Shown here: piece by piece, positions 35,201 to 43,585 of the stretch
Position numbering within the stretch: position 1 is the first letter of the stretch
Layout of the letters: each line of letters opens with the position of its first letter
Notes under the pieces: model-generated
The model's input: only the letters and a program-made list of their open reading frames with translations
Told to the model about the DNA's origin: nothing
The model's database searches: none
Source of the DNA: Pseudonocardia abyssalis
GTDB lineage: Bacteria > Actinomycetota > Actinomycetes > Mycobacteriales > Pseudonocardiaceae
Assembly (NCBI RefSeq): GCF_019263705.2
Contig: NZ_JADQDK010000001.1
Coordinates: forward strand, 2,914,001 to 2,978,000
Length of the DNA stretch: 64,000 bases
Direction of reading: 5' to 3'
Position numbers and translations under genes: made by a program

Positions 35201-36830
35201 GGCCCTGCCCGTCGGGGTGCCGGAGGCGTTCACCGAGCCGGTCACCGACCCGCTGGGCGATCTCGTGCTCCGCTACGCCCGCACCCACGGCCCGTTCGCG
35301 TCCGCCGACTGCGCCGCGCGGTTCGGGCTGGGCGTCGCCGTCGTGGCCGGGGTGCTCGACCGCCTGGTCGGGTCGGGCCGGGTGGTCCGCGGGGAGCTGC
35401 GGCCCGGCGCGGAGGGCATCGAGTACTGCGACGCCGAGGTGCTGCGGCGCCTGCGGCGCGGGTCGCTGGCGCGGCTGCGGGCCGAGGTCGAACCGGTGGA
35501 GCAGCGGGCACTGGGCCGGTTCCTGCCTGCGTGGCAGGGCGTGCGCACGGGAGCGGAGGACGGCCGCCGCGGCCGGATGCGCCGCGCCCCGGGCGCGGAG
35601 GACGTCCTCGGCGTGGTGGAGCAGCTGGCCGGCGCACCGCTGCCGGCGAGCGCGCTCGAGTCGCTGATCCTGCCCGCGCGGCTGCCCGGCTACACCCCGG
35701 CCCTGCTCGACGAGCTCACCGCGGCCGGCGAGGTCACGTGGACCGGGTGCGGCCCCCTGGCCGGCAACGACGGCTGGCTCGCCGTCGCACCCGCCGACGT
35801 CGCCGACCTGCTGCTCCCCGAGCCCGAGACCGACCTCGCCGACGCCCCGCTGCACCGGGCCGTGCTCGGCGCCCTCGACGGCGGCGGTGCGCTGTTCTTC
35901 CGCGAGCTGGCCGAGCGGGCCGGGCGCGCGCTCGTCGCCGACGGGGAGCCGAGCCCGGGCGACGACGCCGTGGTCGCGGCGATCTGGGACCTCGTCTGGG
36001 CCGGGCTGCTCACCAACGACACCCTCGGCCCGCTGCGGGCCCGGCTCTCCGGTGGGAAGGGTGGCGCGCACCGCACGAAGCGCACGGCTTCGCGCGGGCG
36101 GTACGCGCAGCTCCGGGCCGGGCGGCCCTCCATGCCGAGCCGCGGTGGACCGCCGTCGGTGGGCGGGCGGTGGGCACTCGGGGTCGCGCGGGAGCCCGAC
36201 GCCACCCGCCGGGCGCACGCCCGTGCGGAGGCGTTCCTGGAGCGGCACGGTGTGCTCACCCGCGGGGCGCTGGGCACCGAGCGGGTGGTCGGCGGGTTCG
36301 CGGCGGTCTACCGGGTGCTGCGGGCGATGGAGGACTCCGGGCGCGCGCGCCGCGGCTACGTGGTCGAGGGGCTCGGGGCGGCGCAGTTCGCGGTGCCCGG
36401 GGCGATCGACCGGCTGCGGGCGATGTCGCGGCCCGACGGCGCCGTGAGCGAGGAGGGCGGCCTGTCCCGCGTGGTCCTCGCCGCGGCCGACCCGGCCCAG
36501 CCCTACGGCGCGGCCCTGCCCTGGCCCGCCACCGTCGGCGAGACGAAGCACCGACCGGGCCGCAAGGCGGGCGCGCTCGTCGTGTTGGTGGAGGGGGCGC
36601 CCGCACTGTACGTCGAGCGGGGCGGGAGGTCGCTGCTGTCGTTCACCACCGAACCCACCGAGCTGACGGCCGCTGCGCAGGCACTGGCCGGGGCGGTACA
36701 CGAGGGATGGCTCGGCTCGCTGGCGGTGGAGAAGGCCGACGGTGTCGGGTCGCTGGGCTCGGAGCTGGCCGACGTGCTCACCGAGGCCGGGTTCCGTGTC
36801 ACCCCGAAGGGCCTGCGCCTGCGCGCCTGA
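32196..36830 (+). CDS. lhr: Lhr-family ATP-dependent helicase
   Basis: A 1544-aa superfamily 2 3'-5' helicase for DNA repair. The N-terminal core has motif I (APTGSGKTL), the DEVH box (ILDEVHAVAG), motif III (LSATVRP) and motif VI (LQRVGRAGHQ). The Lhr winged-helix and beta-barrel domains follow, then the long Lhr C-terminal domain of several winged helices in the last 650 residues. Length matches actinobacterial Lhr (about 1500 aa). The start could be ATG 32184 or 32196, both inside the transporter gene. In mycobacteria lhr neighbours a nei gene; here a Nei-type glycosylase lies 13 kb away. Confidence 0.95.
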   Translation: MTALDGFSPATRDWFTGAFAAPTAAQEGAWNAAQAGRHALVVAPTGSGKTLAAFLWALDRLASSPVPDEPKHRCRVLYVSPLKALAVDVQRNLRSPLTGIRQAAQRLGHAVPDVTVGMRTGDTPADERRSFMRTPPDVLVTTPESLFLILTSAARESLKGVETVILDEVHAVAGTKRGAHLALSLERLDELLAQPAQRIGLSATVRPLDEVSTFLAGARPVEIVQPAIPKTIQVTVEVPVPDLAALDARPAPGSSDEEVIGSAAGTAQKPSIWPAVERRLLELVRSHRSTIVFSNSRRLAERLTSRLNELAAEEAEGAQDLDDPDAAFPAEAVGQSGIGGGAPPTVAKAHHGSMSREQRTLVEEELKAGLLPCVVATSSLELGIDMGAVDLVVQVEAPPSVASGLQRVGRAGHQVGAISTGVVFPKFRGDLVSCAVVAERMSSGQIESMRYPRNPLDVLAQQIVAMVALEPWALDDLTRVVRRAAPFAALPDSALHSVLDMLAGRYPSEEFGELRARITWDRVTDTLQGRPGAQRLAVTSGGTIPDRGLFTVMTPGGADGAGSRVGELDEEMVYESRVGDTFLLGTSSWRVEDITHDRVIVTPAPGVPARMPFWKGESIGRPLELGRAVGAFVREMSALPDADARERATAAGLDTWAIDNLLAYLHEQRDATRHVPSDRTILVERFRDELGDWRLVVHSPFGRQVNGPWALAITARMRERRGVECQASAGDDGIVLRLPDAVDESGTEVVPTAEDVLLDPAEVEQIVVAELGGSSLYASRFRECAARSLLLPRRDPKRRAPLWQQRQKSAQLLAVAGRYEQFPVTLEAMRECVQDVYDLPGLRSLMADVQGRKVQVVEVATPAPSPFARSLLFGYVGMFLYEADAPLAERRAAALSLDSTLLAELLGSEAIRELLDPEVLAEVEASLQRLAGDRHARDAEGAADLLRFLGDLTTAEAAARGVAVEWLQGLESARRAIRVRIGGEERWLAIEDAGRVRDALGAALPVGVPEAFTEPVTDPLGDLVLRYARTHGPFASADCAARFGLGVAVVAGVLDRLVGSGRVVRGELRPGAEGIEYCDAEVLRRLRRGSLARLRAEVEPVEQRALGRFLPAWQGVRTGAEDGRRGRMRRAPGAEDVLGVVEQLAGAPLPASALESLILPARLPGYTPALLDELTAAGEVTWTGCGPLAGNDGWLAVAPADVADLLLPEPETDLADAPLHRAVLGALDGGGALFFRELAERAGRALVADGEPSPGDDAVVAAIWDLVWAGLLTNDTLGPLRARLSGGKGGAHRTKRTASRGRYAQLRAGRPSMPSRGGPPSVGGRWALGVAREPDATRRAHARAEAFLERHGVLTRGALGTERVVGGFAAVYRVLRAMEDSGRARRGYVVEGLGAAQFAVPGAIDRLRAMSRPDGAVSEEGGLSRVVLAAADPAQPYGAALPWPATVGETKHRPGRKAGALVVLVEGAPALYVERGGRSLLSFTTEPTELTAAAQALAGAVHEGWLGSLAVEKADGVGSLGSELADVLTEAGFRVTPKGLRLRA

Positions 36831-36908
36831 CCGGCGGCCGAGCGCGGGGACCCCTCCCGCCCGGCGTGCGACACACTCTGCACCGACACGGCCTGACGAG
36901 GAGGCGGT

Positions 36909-37508
36909 ATGCGGCGCGGTCCCGGTGAGGAGACCCCGGCGGAGCGGCGGCGGCGGCGCGAGGAGGAGGAGCGGCACAGGCGCCAGGAGGAGGCCCGCAA
37001 GCGGCGGGAGGACGTGGGCGACGCCCTCGACGGGGCGGCGGACGTCGGGGAGGCCGGGTCGGGGTTCGAGGTGCCGGTCGGTGGCGGCCGCGGCAGCGGC
37101 CGCACCTCCGGTGGGCGTGCCGACGGGACCAGCAGCTGGGGTTGTGACGGCTGGGGCGGCGGCGGGGGCTCCCGCGGGTCGGGCTCGTCGGGGATCTCCG
37201 GCTCGTCCGGGGGCCGTTCCGGCGGCAGCGGGTGCGACGGGTGCGACGGGTGCGACTGCAACCTGACGCTGCTCTCGCTGACCCGGCTCTCGACCCTGCT
37301 CCTGCTGGCCGCCGCGGTGCTACCCGACATCGGCGGGGGTGCGGTGGTCCGCCTGATCCGGTTCTACCGCCGCCGGCTCACCAGCCTCACGCCCCGCTGC
37401 CCGTCGACGCCGAGCTGCAGCGCCTACGCACTGGCCGTCGTCGAGGAGCGGGGCGTGCGCCGCGGGTTGGTGCTGGCGGCGCGGCGCGTCCGGGAGTGCG
37501 GCCGGTAG
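36909..37508 (+). CDS. yidD: YidD-type membrane protein insertion efficiency factor with long N-terminal extension
   Basis: The last 60 residues are a full YidD domain (VVRLIRFYRRRLTSLTPRCP followed by STPSCSAYALAVVE), with the two cysteines of the family. YidD assists YidC in inserting membrane proteins and is usually 70-100 aa. Here 199 aa are predicted: a charged coiled segment (residues 8-35, Glu/Arg), a Gly/Ser low-complexity region and CDGCDGCDCN, then a membrane helix before the domain. GAGGAGG precedes the ATG at 36909, which supports the long start. It is far from the usual rnpA-yidC location, so it may be a paralogue. Confidence 0.8.
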   Translation: MRRGPGEETPAERRRRREEEERHRRQEEARKRREDVGDALDGAADVGEAGSGFEVPVGGGRGSGRTSGGRADGTSSWGCDGWGGGGGSRGSGSSGISGSSGGRSGGSGCDGCDGCDCNLTLLSLTRLSTLLLLAAAVLPDIGGGAVVRLIRFYRRRLTSLTPRCPSTPSCSAYALAVVEERGVRRGLVLAARRVRECGR

Positions 37509-37511
37509 GGG

Positions 37512-38282
37512 TCAGTAGTGGTCCGGCGACCCCAGCAGCCGCCCGACGACCAGGTCGACGTACCCCTCGACGACGTCGTCGAGGTCCAGCTCGCGGTCGG
37601 CCTGGAACCAGTGCGAGACGCCGTTGAGCATGTCGCAGATGGCGAACGCGGCGAGCCGGGCGTCCGGCACCGCGAACTCCCCGGCGGCCATCCCGGCGGC
37701 GACGCAGTCGCGGACGCGACGCTGGTACCAGCGTCGGTGGTCGTCGATCACCGCGCGGTGCTCGGGGCTCAGCGCCGCCATCTCGTGCAGCCCGACGATG
37801 TGCTCGACCCGGCGCCGGTCCAGGTGCTGCAGGTGGGCGCGGACGAGCGCGGCGAGGCGGTGCGAGGGGGTGCCGGGCGCGTCCAGCAGGGGGAGGGTGA
37901 GGGCGTTGGGCTCCTCGGTGACGGTCAGGCAGACCGCGTAGAGGATCTCCTCCTTCGACGCGAAGTGGTGGTAGAGACTCGCGCCGCGGATGCCGACGGC
38001 CTCGGCGACCTCGCGCATCCCGACCGCGGCGTAGCCCTGGTCGGCGAAGATCCGCGCGGCGGCGGTGACGATCTCCGCACGTCGCGCGGCCCGCCGCGCA
38101 CGCGGACCGGGCCCCGGCTCCCGGGACGTGGCCGGGCCGGACCGCGACTCGGCCGGACCGGGCCGGGCCGGGACCGAAACCGGGACCGGGACGGACCGGG
38201 ACGCGGTCCGCACGGTTGCGGCGGGCGGCCCGTCCGCGGCGGGCGACGCCGGCAGGTCCGGGTCAGACCCCGGCGCCGTCAT
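37512..38282 (-). CDS. TetR-family regulator of the monooxygenase/acyl-CoA ligase cluster
   Basis: A 256-aa repressor with a 65-residue low-complexity N-terminus (Pro/Arg/Ser-rich) before the HTH (FADQGYAAVGMREVAEAVG and IRGASLYHHFASKEEIL, about residues 80-122) and a C-terminal TetR domain. ATG overlaps the ligase stop (ATGA), making it the third gene of the nitroreductase-ligase-TetR operon. The palindromes GCCTAAC/GTTAGGC near 40446-40529 are its probable sites. A later start close to the HTH would give the usual length; the overlap supports the long form. Confidence 0.88.
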   Translation of the reverse strand: MTAPGSDPDLPASPAADGPPAATVRTASRSVPVPVSVPARPGPAESRSGPATSREPGPGPRARRAARRAEIVTAAARIFADQGYAAVGMREVAEAVGIRGASLYHHFASKEEILYAVCLTVTEEPNALTLPLLDAPGTPSHRLAALVRAHLQHLDRRRVEHIVGLHEMAALSPEHRAVIDDHRRWYQRRVRDCVAAGMAAGEFAVPDARLAAFAICDMLNGVSHWFQADRELDLDDVVEGYVDLVVGRLLGSPDHY

Positions 38283-39790
38283 CGGCGCAGCTCCCGTTTC
38301 AGCACTTTGCCCTGGACGTCGACCGGCAGCTCGGTGACCAGGTGCACGGCCTTGGGCGCCTTGAACCCCGCCATCCGCTCCCGGCAGAACGCGATGAGCG
38401 CGGCCGGATCGGGCTCGGTGCCCGGCTTCGGCACGACGAACGCGGTGACGGCCTCGGACCAGTACGGGTCCGGCAGCCCGACGACCGCCGCGCGCAGCAC
38501 GTCGGGGTGGGCGTGCAGCTCCCGCTCCACCTCCTGCGACGACACGTTCATCCCACCCGACTTGATCATGTCGGTGAGCCGGTCGTGGAAGAACAGGTTG
38601 CCCTCGGCGTCGACGCGCACGATGTCGCCGGTGTGCAGCCAGCCCGACGCCAGCGCGGCCTCGGTGCGCTCCGGGTCGTCGTGGTAGCCGAGCATCACCG
38701 ACGGCGACCGGCAGATCAGCTCGCCGACCTCGGCGTCGTTCCCCTCGGCGTCGACGACGCGGACCTCCAGGTGCGAGACCGGCTTCCCGATCCACGACGG
38801 GTCGCCGCCGCCGGGGATGTCGTCGATCGTCGCGAACCAGCCGACCGTGCCCAGCTGCGAGAGCTCCGACTGGCCCCAGTAGGTGCCCCACCGCACGTCC
38901 GGGGCGGCCGTCGACCAGGCCGAGACGGCGGCCGGCGCGATCTGCCCGCCGTAGGTCATCGCCCGGCGCACGCTGCCGACGGCGTCCGGCCCGAACCCGT
39001 CGGCGGAGGCCAGCGCGAGGTAGAACGTGGGTGTCTGGGCGATCACCGTGATCCGCTCGCGCTCGACGATCTCCAGACTCGACGCCGGGTCGACCGTCGC
39101 GGGCAGGACGAGCGTGGCCCCCATCAACGTCAACGTCGTCATCGAGCCGAGCCCGGCGATCGTCGAGAACGGCATGACGAACAACCACGTGTCCTCGGGC
39201 CCGGTCTGCAGCCCCCAGCTCCACGCGGGCGCGGTGGAGATCAGGTAGTTGCGGTGCGGGATGAGCACGCCCTTGGGCGCGGCCTCGGTGCCGCTGGTGT
39301 AGACGATCATCGCGACGTCGTGCTCGTCGACGTCGGCGTCGGGCTCCCCCGGCTCCAGCAGGGCGAGCGCGGCGTCGAGATCGGCGCCGAAGAGGGTGGC
39401 GTCGGGCAGCAGCGGCGCGAACTCCGCCGCCGCGAACACCGCCCTCGGTCGCGCACTGTCCAGCTGCCGGGCGATCTCGCGCTCCCCGAACATGACGTTG
39501 ACGACGGTGAGCGCGGCGCCGATCTTGAGCGCGCCGTAGTAGAGCGCGATGACGTCGACGCCGTTGCGCGCCATCACCGCGACGACGTCCCCCCGCACCA
39601 CCGACGCCGCGAGCAGCAGCCGGGCGAAGCGGTTCGCGCGGTCGTCGAGCTGGGCGTAGGTCGTCTCCACCCGATCCGGGGCGTAGGCGACCACGGCCAC
39701 CTTGTCACCGCGGGTGCGGGCGTGGCGGCGGAGCTGGTCGCCCAGCGTGGCCCGGCCGATCGCGGCGCGGTGCTGCGGGGCGAGCGTCAC
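38279..39790 (-). CDS. Acyl-CoA/AMP-dependent ligase (FadD-like)
   Basis: A 503-aa adenylate-forming enzyme that activates a carboxylic acid to its CoA thioester. It has the P-loop-like AMP motif IVYTSGTEAAPKGVL, the GTYWGQSELSQ region (A5), the hinge/ATP motif GWLHTGDIVRVDAEG and the C-terminal catalytic Lys in DVQGKVLKREL. GTG at 39790 overlaps the preceding stop (GTGA). Within this cluster it may activate acids released after Baeyer-Villiger oxidation and ester hydrolysis. The substrate is unknown. Confidence 0.9.
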   Translation of the reverse strand: MTLAPQHRAAIGRATLGDQLRRHARTRGDKVAVVAYAPDRVETTYAQLDDRANRFARLLLAASVVRGDVVAVMARNGVDVIALYYGALKIGAALTVVNVMFGEREIARQLDSARPRAVFAAAEFAPLLPDATLFGADLDAALALLEPGEPDADVDEHDVAMIVYTSGTEAAPKGVLIPHRNYLISTAPAWSWGLQTGPEDTWLFVMPFSTIAGLGSMTTLTLMGATLVLPATVDPASSLEIVERERITVIAQTPTFYLALASADGFGPDAVGSVRRAMTYGGQIAPAAVSAWSTAAPDVRWGTYWGQSELSQLGTVGWFATIDDIPGGGDPSWIGKPVSHLEVRVVDAEGNDAEVGELICRSPSVMLGYHDDPERTEAALASGWLHTGDIVRVDAEGNLFFHDRLTDMIKSGGMNVSSQEVERELHAHPDVLRAAVVGLPDPYWSEAVTAFVVPKPGTEPDPAALIAFCRERMAGFKAPKAVHLVTELPVDVQGKVLKRELRR

Positions 39791-40428
39791 GACGCGAACA
39801 GGGGCCGGTCGAACGACTCCGCGTACACGATGTCCTCGACGGGCATCCGTGCCAGCTTCGTCGGGAACGGCCGCTCCGGGTAGCCGATCGCGATGTGACC
39901 TGCGGTGATGAACCCCTCCGGGATCGACAGCAGCTCGCGCACGGCGGGCTCGGTGATGCACAGCAGCGTGGTGAACGCGGTGCCGACGCCCTCGTTGCGC
40001 AGCGCGAGGCACAGGTTCTGCACCGTCGGGTAGATCGAGCCGCCGCCGACGACCGAGAGCCGGTCGAGCCCGGTGTCGGTGGGGTGCAGGCCGTCGAGCT
40101 CGGCGCACGCGACGACGATCGCGGGCACGGTCGCCAGGTTCTCGGCGAAGTGGTCGGCGTCCAGGACGGTCTTCGGGAGCGCACCGACGTTGACCTCGCC
40201 GCTGGCGATGCCGTCGAAGTAGGCCTTCCACAACGGCAGGTAGAGGTCGGCGAGCGCCTGCTTGGTGGCCGTCTCGCGGACCACCACCCAGCGGACGGGT
40301 TGGCGATTGCCGCCCTGCGGACCGAACCGGGCGGCGTCGAACGCGCGGTGCAGCACCTCGTCGGGCACGGGCTCGGGGCGGAAGTACCGGCAGGTGCCGG
40401 TCGTTCGCATGACCTCGGTCAGCTCCAT
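39787..40428 (-). CDS. Nitroreductase-family flavoprotein
   Basis: A 213-aa FMN-binding protein of the nitroreductase/BluB superfamily. It has the N-terminal TTGTCRYFRPEPVPD segment with RYF in place of the common RRF motif, GPQGGNRQPVRWVVV (FMN site), a middle GGGSIYPTVQNLCLALRNEGVG helix typical of the family and a C-terminal HIAIGYPERPFP. Probably an NAD(P)H-dependent reductase of enones or nitro groups. First gene of the minus-strand operon, divergent from the monooxygenase. Confidence 0.88.
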   Translation of the reverse strand: MELTEVMRTTGTCRYFRPEPVPDEVLHRAFDAARFGPQGGNRQPVRWVVVRETATKQALADLYLPLWKAYFDGIASGEVNVGALPKTVLDADHFAENLATVPAIVVACAELDGLHPTDTGLDRLSVVGGGSIYPTVQNLCLALRNEGVGTAFTTLLCITEPAVRELLSIPEGFITAGHIAIGYPERPFPTKLARMPVEDIVYAESFDRPLFAS

Positions 40429-40445
40429 TGCCGCTCCTGTCCGTC

Positions 40446-40529
40446 GTTAGGCGTAGCCCCCGCAGAATCGAGCTGACAGGGCCCGTAGTCAAGAGTCCTG
40501 GTGTCGAAATCGCCTAACCGCCGTTAGGC
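40446..40529. promoter_or_regulatory. Palindromic operator(s) between monooxygenase and nitroreductase operons
   Basis: GCCTAAC-cgcc-GTTAGGC (40512-40529) is a perfect 7-bp inverted repeat ending 9 bp before the monooxygenase ATG. A further GTTAGGC half-site with partial symmetry lies at 40446-40452, 18 bp upstream of the nitroreductase start. The size fits a TetR dimer site; the TetR gene at 37512 is the obvious candidate. Confidence 0.7.
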
Positions 40530-40538
40530 TGCCGGACC

Positions 40539-42428
40539 ATGGAGCTGACGGAACCGACCCCCGGGCACGCGCCAGGGCGGGACGAGCTGGCCCGGGCGAT
40601 GGACCACGCCAACCTCCCGACCCTGGTCGCGGTGCTCCACCAGCTCACCGGCGACGCGCGCTGGCTGGCCGACCCGTACCGGCCCACCCGCAGCCGCGGC
40701 ATGGACGATCACGACGACGGTGGGTTCACCGAGGACGTGCGGCGCGAGCTGTGCGCCGCGGCCGTCGACGCGGTGCTGGCCTGGTCCGACGGCCGCCCGC
40801 CCGCGGTGCCCGCCCCCACCGGCGACGCGCTGCTCGACCTGATGAGCCTCGCCGTCGGCGAGGAGGTCCCGCCGGAGTACGAGCCGATGGCCGCACTCGA
40901 CATGGGGTTCCGCGCGCCCACGCCGGTCCCGGCCGCGTCCCGTGCGTTCCGGGTCGTCGTCATCGGGGCCGGGGTGTCCGGGATGCTCGCCGCGATCGGG
41001 CTGCGCGAGGCCGGGATCGACCACGTCGTGCTGGAGAAGAACGACGACGTCGGCGGCACCTGGCTGGAGAACCGCTACCCCGGCGCGGGTGTCGACACCC
41101 CCAGCCACCTGTACTCGTACTCGTTCGCGCCGCGGCAGTGGACGACCCACTTCGGCAAGCGCGACGAGGTGCTCGGCTACCTGCGCGAGATCGCCGACCG
41201 ACACGACCTGCGGCGCGTCATCCGGTTCGGCACCGAGGTCGTCTCCGCGGTCTACGGCGACCAACGCTGGACGGTCACGACGGCCGACGGCGAGACGACC
41301 ACCGCCGACGCCGTGATCACCGCGATCGGCGTGCTCAACCGCCCGAAGGTCCCCGACCTGCCGGGCACCTTCGACGGGCCGGTCGTCCACTCCGCGCGCT
41401 GGCCCGACGACCTCGACGTCACCGGCAAGCGCGTCGCGATCGTCGGCACCGGGGCCAGCGCGATGCAGATCGTGCCCGCGATCGCGGAGCGGGCGGGGCA
41501 CGTCACGGTGTTCCAGCGCTCGCCGCAGTGGGCCGCGCCCAACGACGTCTACTTCGCCGAGGTCGACGCCGCGAAGAAGCTGCTGCTCGAGCACGTGCCG
41601 TTCTACCGGCGCTGGTACCGCACCCGGCTGGCCTGGAACGTCAACGACCGCGTGCACCCGGCGCTGCAGGTCGATCCGGAGTGGGAGCACCCGGAGCGCT
41701 CCGTCAACGCCGCGAACGACGCCCACCGGCGCTTCTTCACCCGCTACCTGGAGTCGCAGCTGGCCGGCCGAGAGGATCTGCTGGCCAAGGCCCTGCCCGA
41801 CTACCCGCCGTTCGGCAAGCGGATGCTGCTCGACAACGGCTGGTTCGCCGCGCTGCGCCGCGACGACGTCGACCTGGTCACCGAGCCCGTCACCGCGTTC
41901 ACCCCCGCCGGGGTCCGGGCCGCCGACGGCACCGAGCACGACGCCGACGTCGTCGTCCTGTGCACCGGGTTCGAGGCGCACCTGCAGCTCCCGTTCGACG
42001 TCCGCGGCCGTGACGGCGTGTCGATCCGCGACCTGTGGGGCGACGACGACCCGGACGCCTACCTCGGCGTCGCGGTCGCCGGGTTCCCCAACCTGTTCCT
42101 CACCAACGGGCCCGGCACGGCGCTCGGCCACGGCGGCAGCCAGTTCACCGTCATCGAGTGCCAGATGCGGTTCATCCTCGACGCGCTGGGCACGATGGCG
42201 GCGAACGGGATCGGCGCGGTCGAGGTGCGGCCGGAGGCCCACGCCGACTACGCCGCCCGCCAGGACGCCGCCCACGAACAGATGATCTGGACCCACCCCG
42301 GCATGCGGAACTGGTACCGCAATCCGGCCGGTCGGGTCGTCACGACGCTGCCGTGGCGGATCGTCGACTACTGGACGATGACGCGGCAGGTCGACTGGGC
42401 CGACTTCGTCACCGAGCCGGCCGGGTAG
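40539..42428 (+). CDS. FAD-dependent Baeyer-Villiger monooxygenase (HAPMO-like, with N-terminal extension)
   Basis: A 629-aa flavoprotein monooxygenase that inserts oxygen next to a ketone. Two Rossmann motifs are seen: FAD (VVIGAGVSGM, about residue 144) and NADPH (AIVGTGASAM, about 304). Between them is the type I BVMO fingerprint FDGPVVHSARWP, matching FxGxxxHxxxWP exactly. The DVGGTWLENRYPGAGVD block is diagnostic. The 135-residue N-terminal extension resembles 4-hydroxyacetophenone monooxygenase and its relatives. It is divergent from the nitroreductase/ligase/TetR operon, suggesting catabolism of an aryl, alicyclic or steroid-like ketone. Confidence 0.92.
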   Translation: MELTEPTPGHAPGRDELARAMDHANLPTLVAVLHQLTGDARWLADPYRPTRSRGMDDHDDGGFTEDVRRELCAAAVDAVLAWSDGRPPAVPAPTGDALLDLMSLAVGEEVPPEYEPMAALDMGFRAPTPVPAASRAFRVVVIGAGVSGMLAAIGLREAGIDHVVLEKNDDVGGTWLENRYPGAGVDTPSHLYSYSFAPRQWTTHFGKRDEVLGYLREIADRHDLRRVIRFGTEVVSAVYGDQRWTVTTADGETTTADAVITAIGVLNRPKVPDLPGTFDGPVVHSARWPDDLDVTGKRVAIVGTGASAMQIVPAIAERAGHVTVFQRSPQWAAPNDVYFAEVDAAKKLLLEHVPFYRRWYRTRLAWNVNDRVHPALQVDPEWEHPERSVNAANDAHRRFFTRYLESQLAGREDLLAKALPDYPPFGKRMLLDNGWFAALRRDDVDLVTEPVTAFTPAGVRAADGTEHDADVVVLCTGFEAHLQLPFDVRGRDGVSIRDLWGDDDPDAYLGVAVAGFPNLFLTNGPGTALGHGGSQFTVIECQMRFILDALGTMAANGIGAVEVRPEAHADYAARQDAAHEQMIWTHPGMRNWYRNPAGRVVTTLPWRIVDYWTMTRQVDWADFVTEPAG

Positions 42429-42439
42429 CTTCCTCTCCC

Positions 42440-43585
42440 GTGACGTCACCCTCGACGGACCGTCGCCCGGCTCCCCCACCGATCGACCCGGCCGCGCTGG
42501 GGCGGGTGGTGGTCGTCGCCGCCCACCCGGACGACGGGGTGCTCGCCGTCGGCGGGCTGCTGCGCGCGGTGCTGGACACCGGCGGACAGGTGGAGCTCGT
42601 CGTCGCCACCGGGGCGGGGCCCGACGGGCTCGACCGTGCGCTGGCGGCGATCGGCCTGGGCGGGGTACCGGTGCACCGCCTCGGGCTGGGCGGCGACGGG
42701 CTCACCGCGGCACTGGTCCCGCTCCTGCGCGACGCCGACACCTACCTCGCCCCGTGGACCGGCGACCCGCATCCCGACCAGGCCGCCACCGGGCGGGCCG
42801 CGGCGGACGCGGCCCCCGTCACCGCGTTCGGCTTCGGCTACCCCGCCGGCACCTGGGAGCGGATGGCGGCCGACGACCCGGGCGTCCCGTGGGAGCACGC
42901 CTACACCCATCCCCTCGACGCCGACGTGCGCGCGGCCAAGCGCCGGGCCCGGGCCTGCCTCGGTGCGGTGGCGGTCCGGGAGGCGGGCACGGAGGTCGTG
43001 TTCCGGTACCCCCGCTCGTCCGGAGCTCCGCGCGCGCGGTTCGACGAGTTGTACGCCCGCGGCGTCGGCGACCCCTGGGAGACCCGCACGGCCTGGTACG
43101 AGCGCCGCAAACGCGCGATGGTGCTGGCCTGCCTGCCCGCGGAGCGCTACCGGCACGCCGCGGAGCCCGCGTGCGGCACCGGCGCCCTGACCGGTGACCT
43201 CGCCGCGCGCTGCGACCGGATCAGCGCATCGGACTTCGCCGACTCCGCCGTCGCGCAGACGACCGCGGCGGTGCCCGGCCACGTCGACGTCGCCCGGCTC
43301 ACCCTGCCCGACCCCGCCGCCCTCCCGGCGGGGATCGACCTCGCGGTGCTCTCCGAGGTCCTCTACTACCTCTCCGACGACGACCTCGCCGCCGTCGTCG
43401 ACCGGCTCGCGGCGGCCCTCGAGCTGGGCGGGGACGTCGTGCTGGTGCACTGGGACGGCTGGCCCGCGGAGGCCCCGCGCGACGGGGCGGCGGCCCACCG
43501 CGTGCTGCTGGAGGACCCGCGCTTCGAGCTCCTGGTCTCCGTGGTCGACGAGGAGTTCCTGCTGCACGTGCTGCGGCGCTGGTGA
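42440..43585 (+). CDS. Fusion of PIG-L/LmbE-type deacetylase and NodS-like methyltransferase
   Basis: A 381-aa two-domain protein. Residues 25-210 form a PIG-L/LmbE-like Zn-dependent N-deacetylase (VVVAAHPDDGVLAVGGLL; the usual AHPDDE is AHPDDG here, and the distal ligand segment is DPHPDQAATG). Residues 215-381 are a NodS-like SAM methyltransferase (WETRTAWYERRKRAMVLACLP, motif I HAAEPACGTGALTGDLA, LAVLSEVLYYLSDDDL). The two activities often sit in separate adjacent genes in actinobacteria. The loss of the motif Glu could affect metal chemistry. GTG at 42440 lies 11 bp after the monooxygenase stop; the stop abuts the convergent yidC stop with no gap. Confidence 0.85.
   Translation: MTSPSTDRRPAPPPIDPAALGRVVVVAAHPDDGVLAVGGLLRAVLDTGGQVELVVATGAGPDGLDRALAAIGLGGVPVHRLGLGGDGLTAALVPLLRDADTYLAPWTGDPHPDQAATGRAAADAAPVTAFGFGYPAGTWERMAADDPGVPWEHAYTHPLDADVRAAKRRARACLGAVAVREAGTEVVFRYPRSSGAPRARFDELYARGVGDPWETRTAWYERRKRAMVLACLPAERYRHAAEPACGTGALTGDLAARCDRISASDFADSAVAQTTAAVPGHVDVARLTLPDPAALPAGIDLAVLSEVLYYLSDDDLAAVVDRLAAALELGGDVVLVHWDGWPAEAPRDGAAAHRVLLEDPRFELLVSVVDEEFLLHVLRRW

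Noticed and set aside
32049..36977. A 1642-codon open frame on the minus strand across lhr
   Set aside because: It is the antisense shadow of the GC-rich lhr frame: the translation is Arg/Gly/His/Gln-rich without any domain, while the plus strand has all helicase motifs in order.
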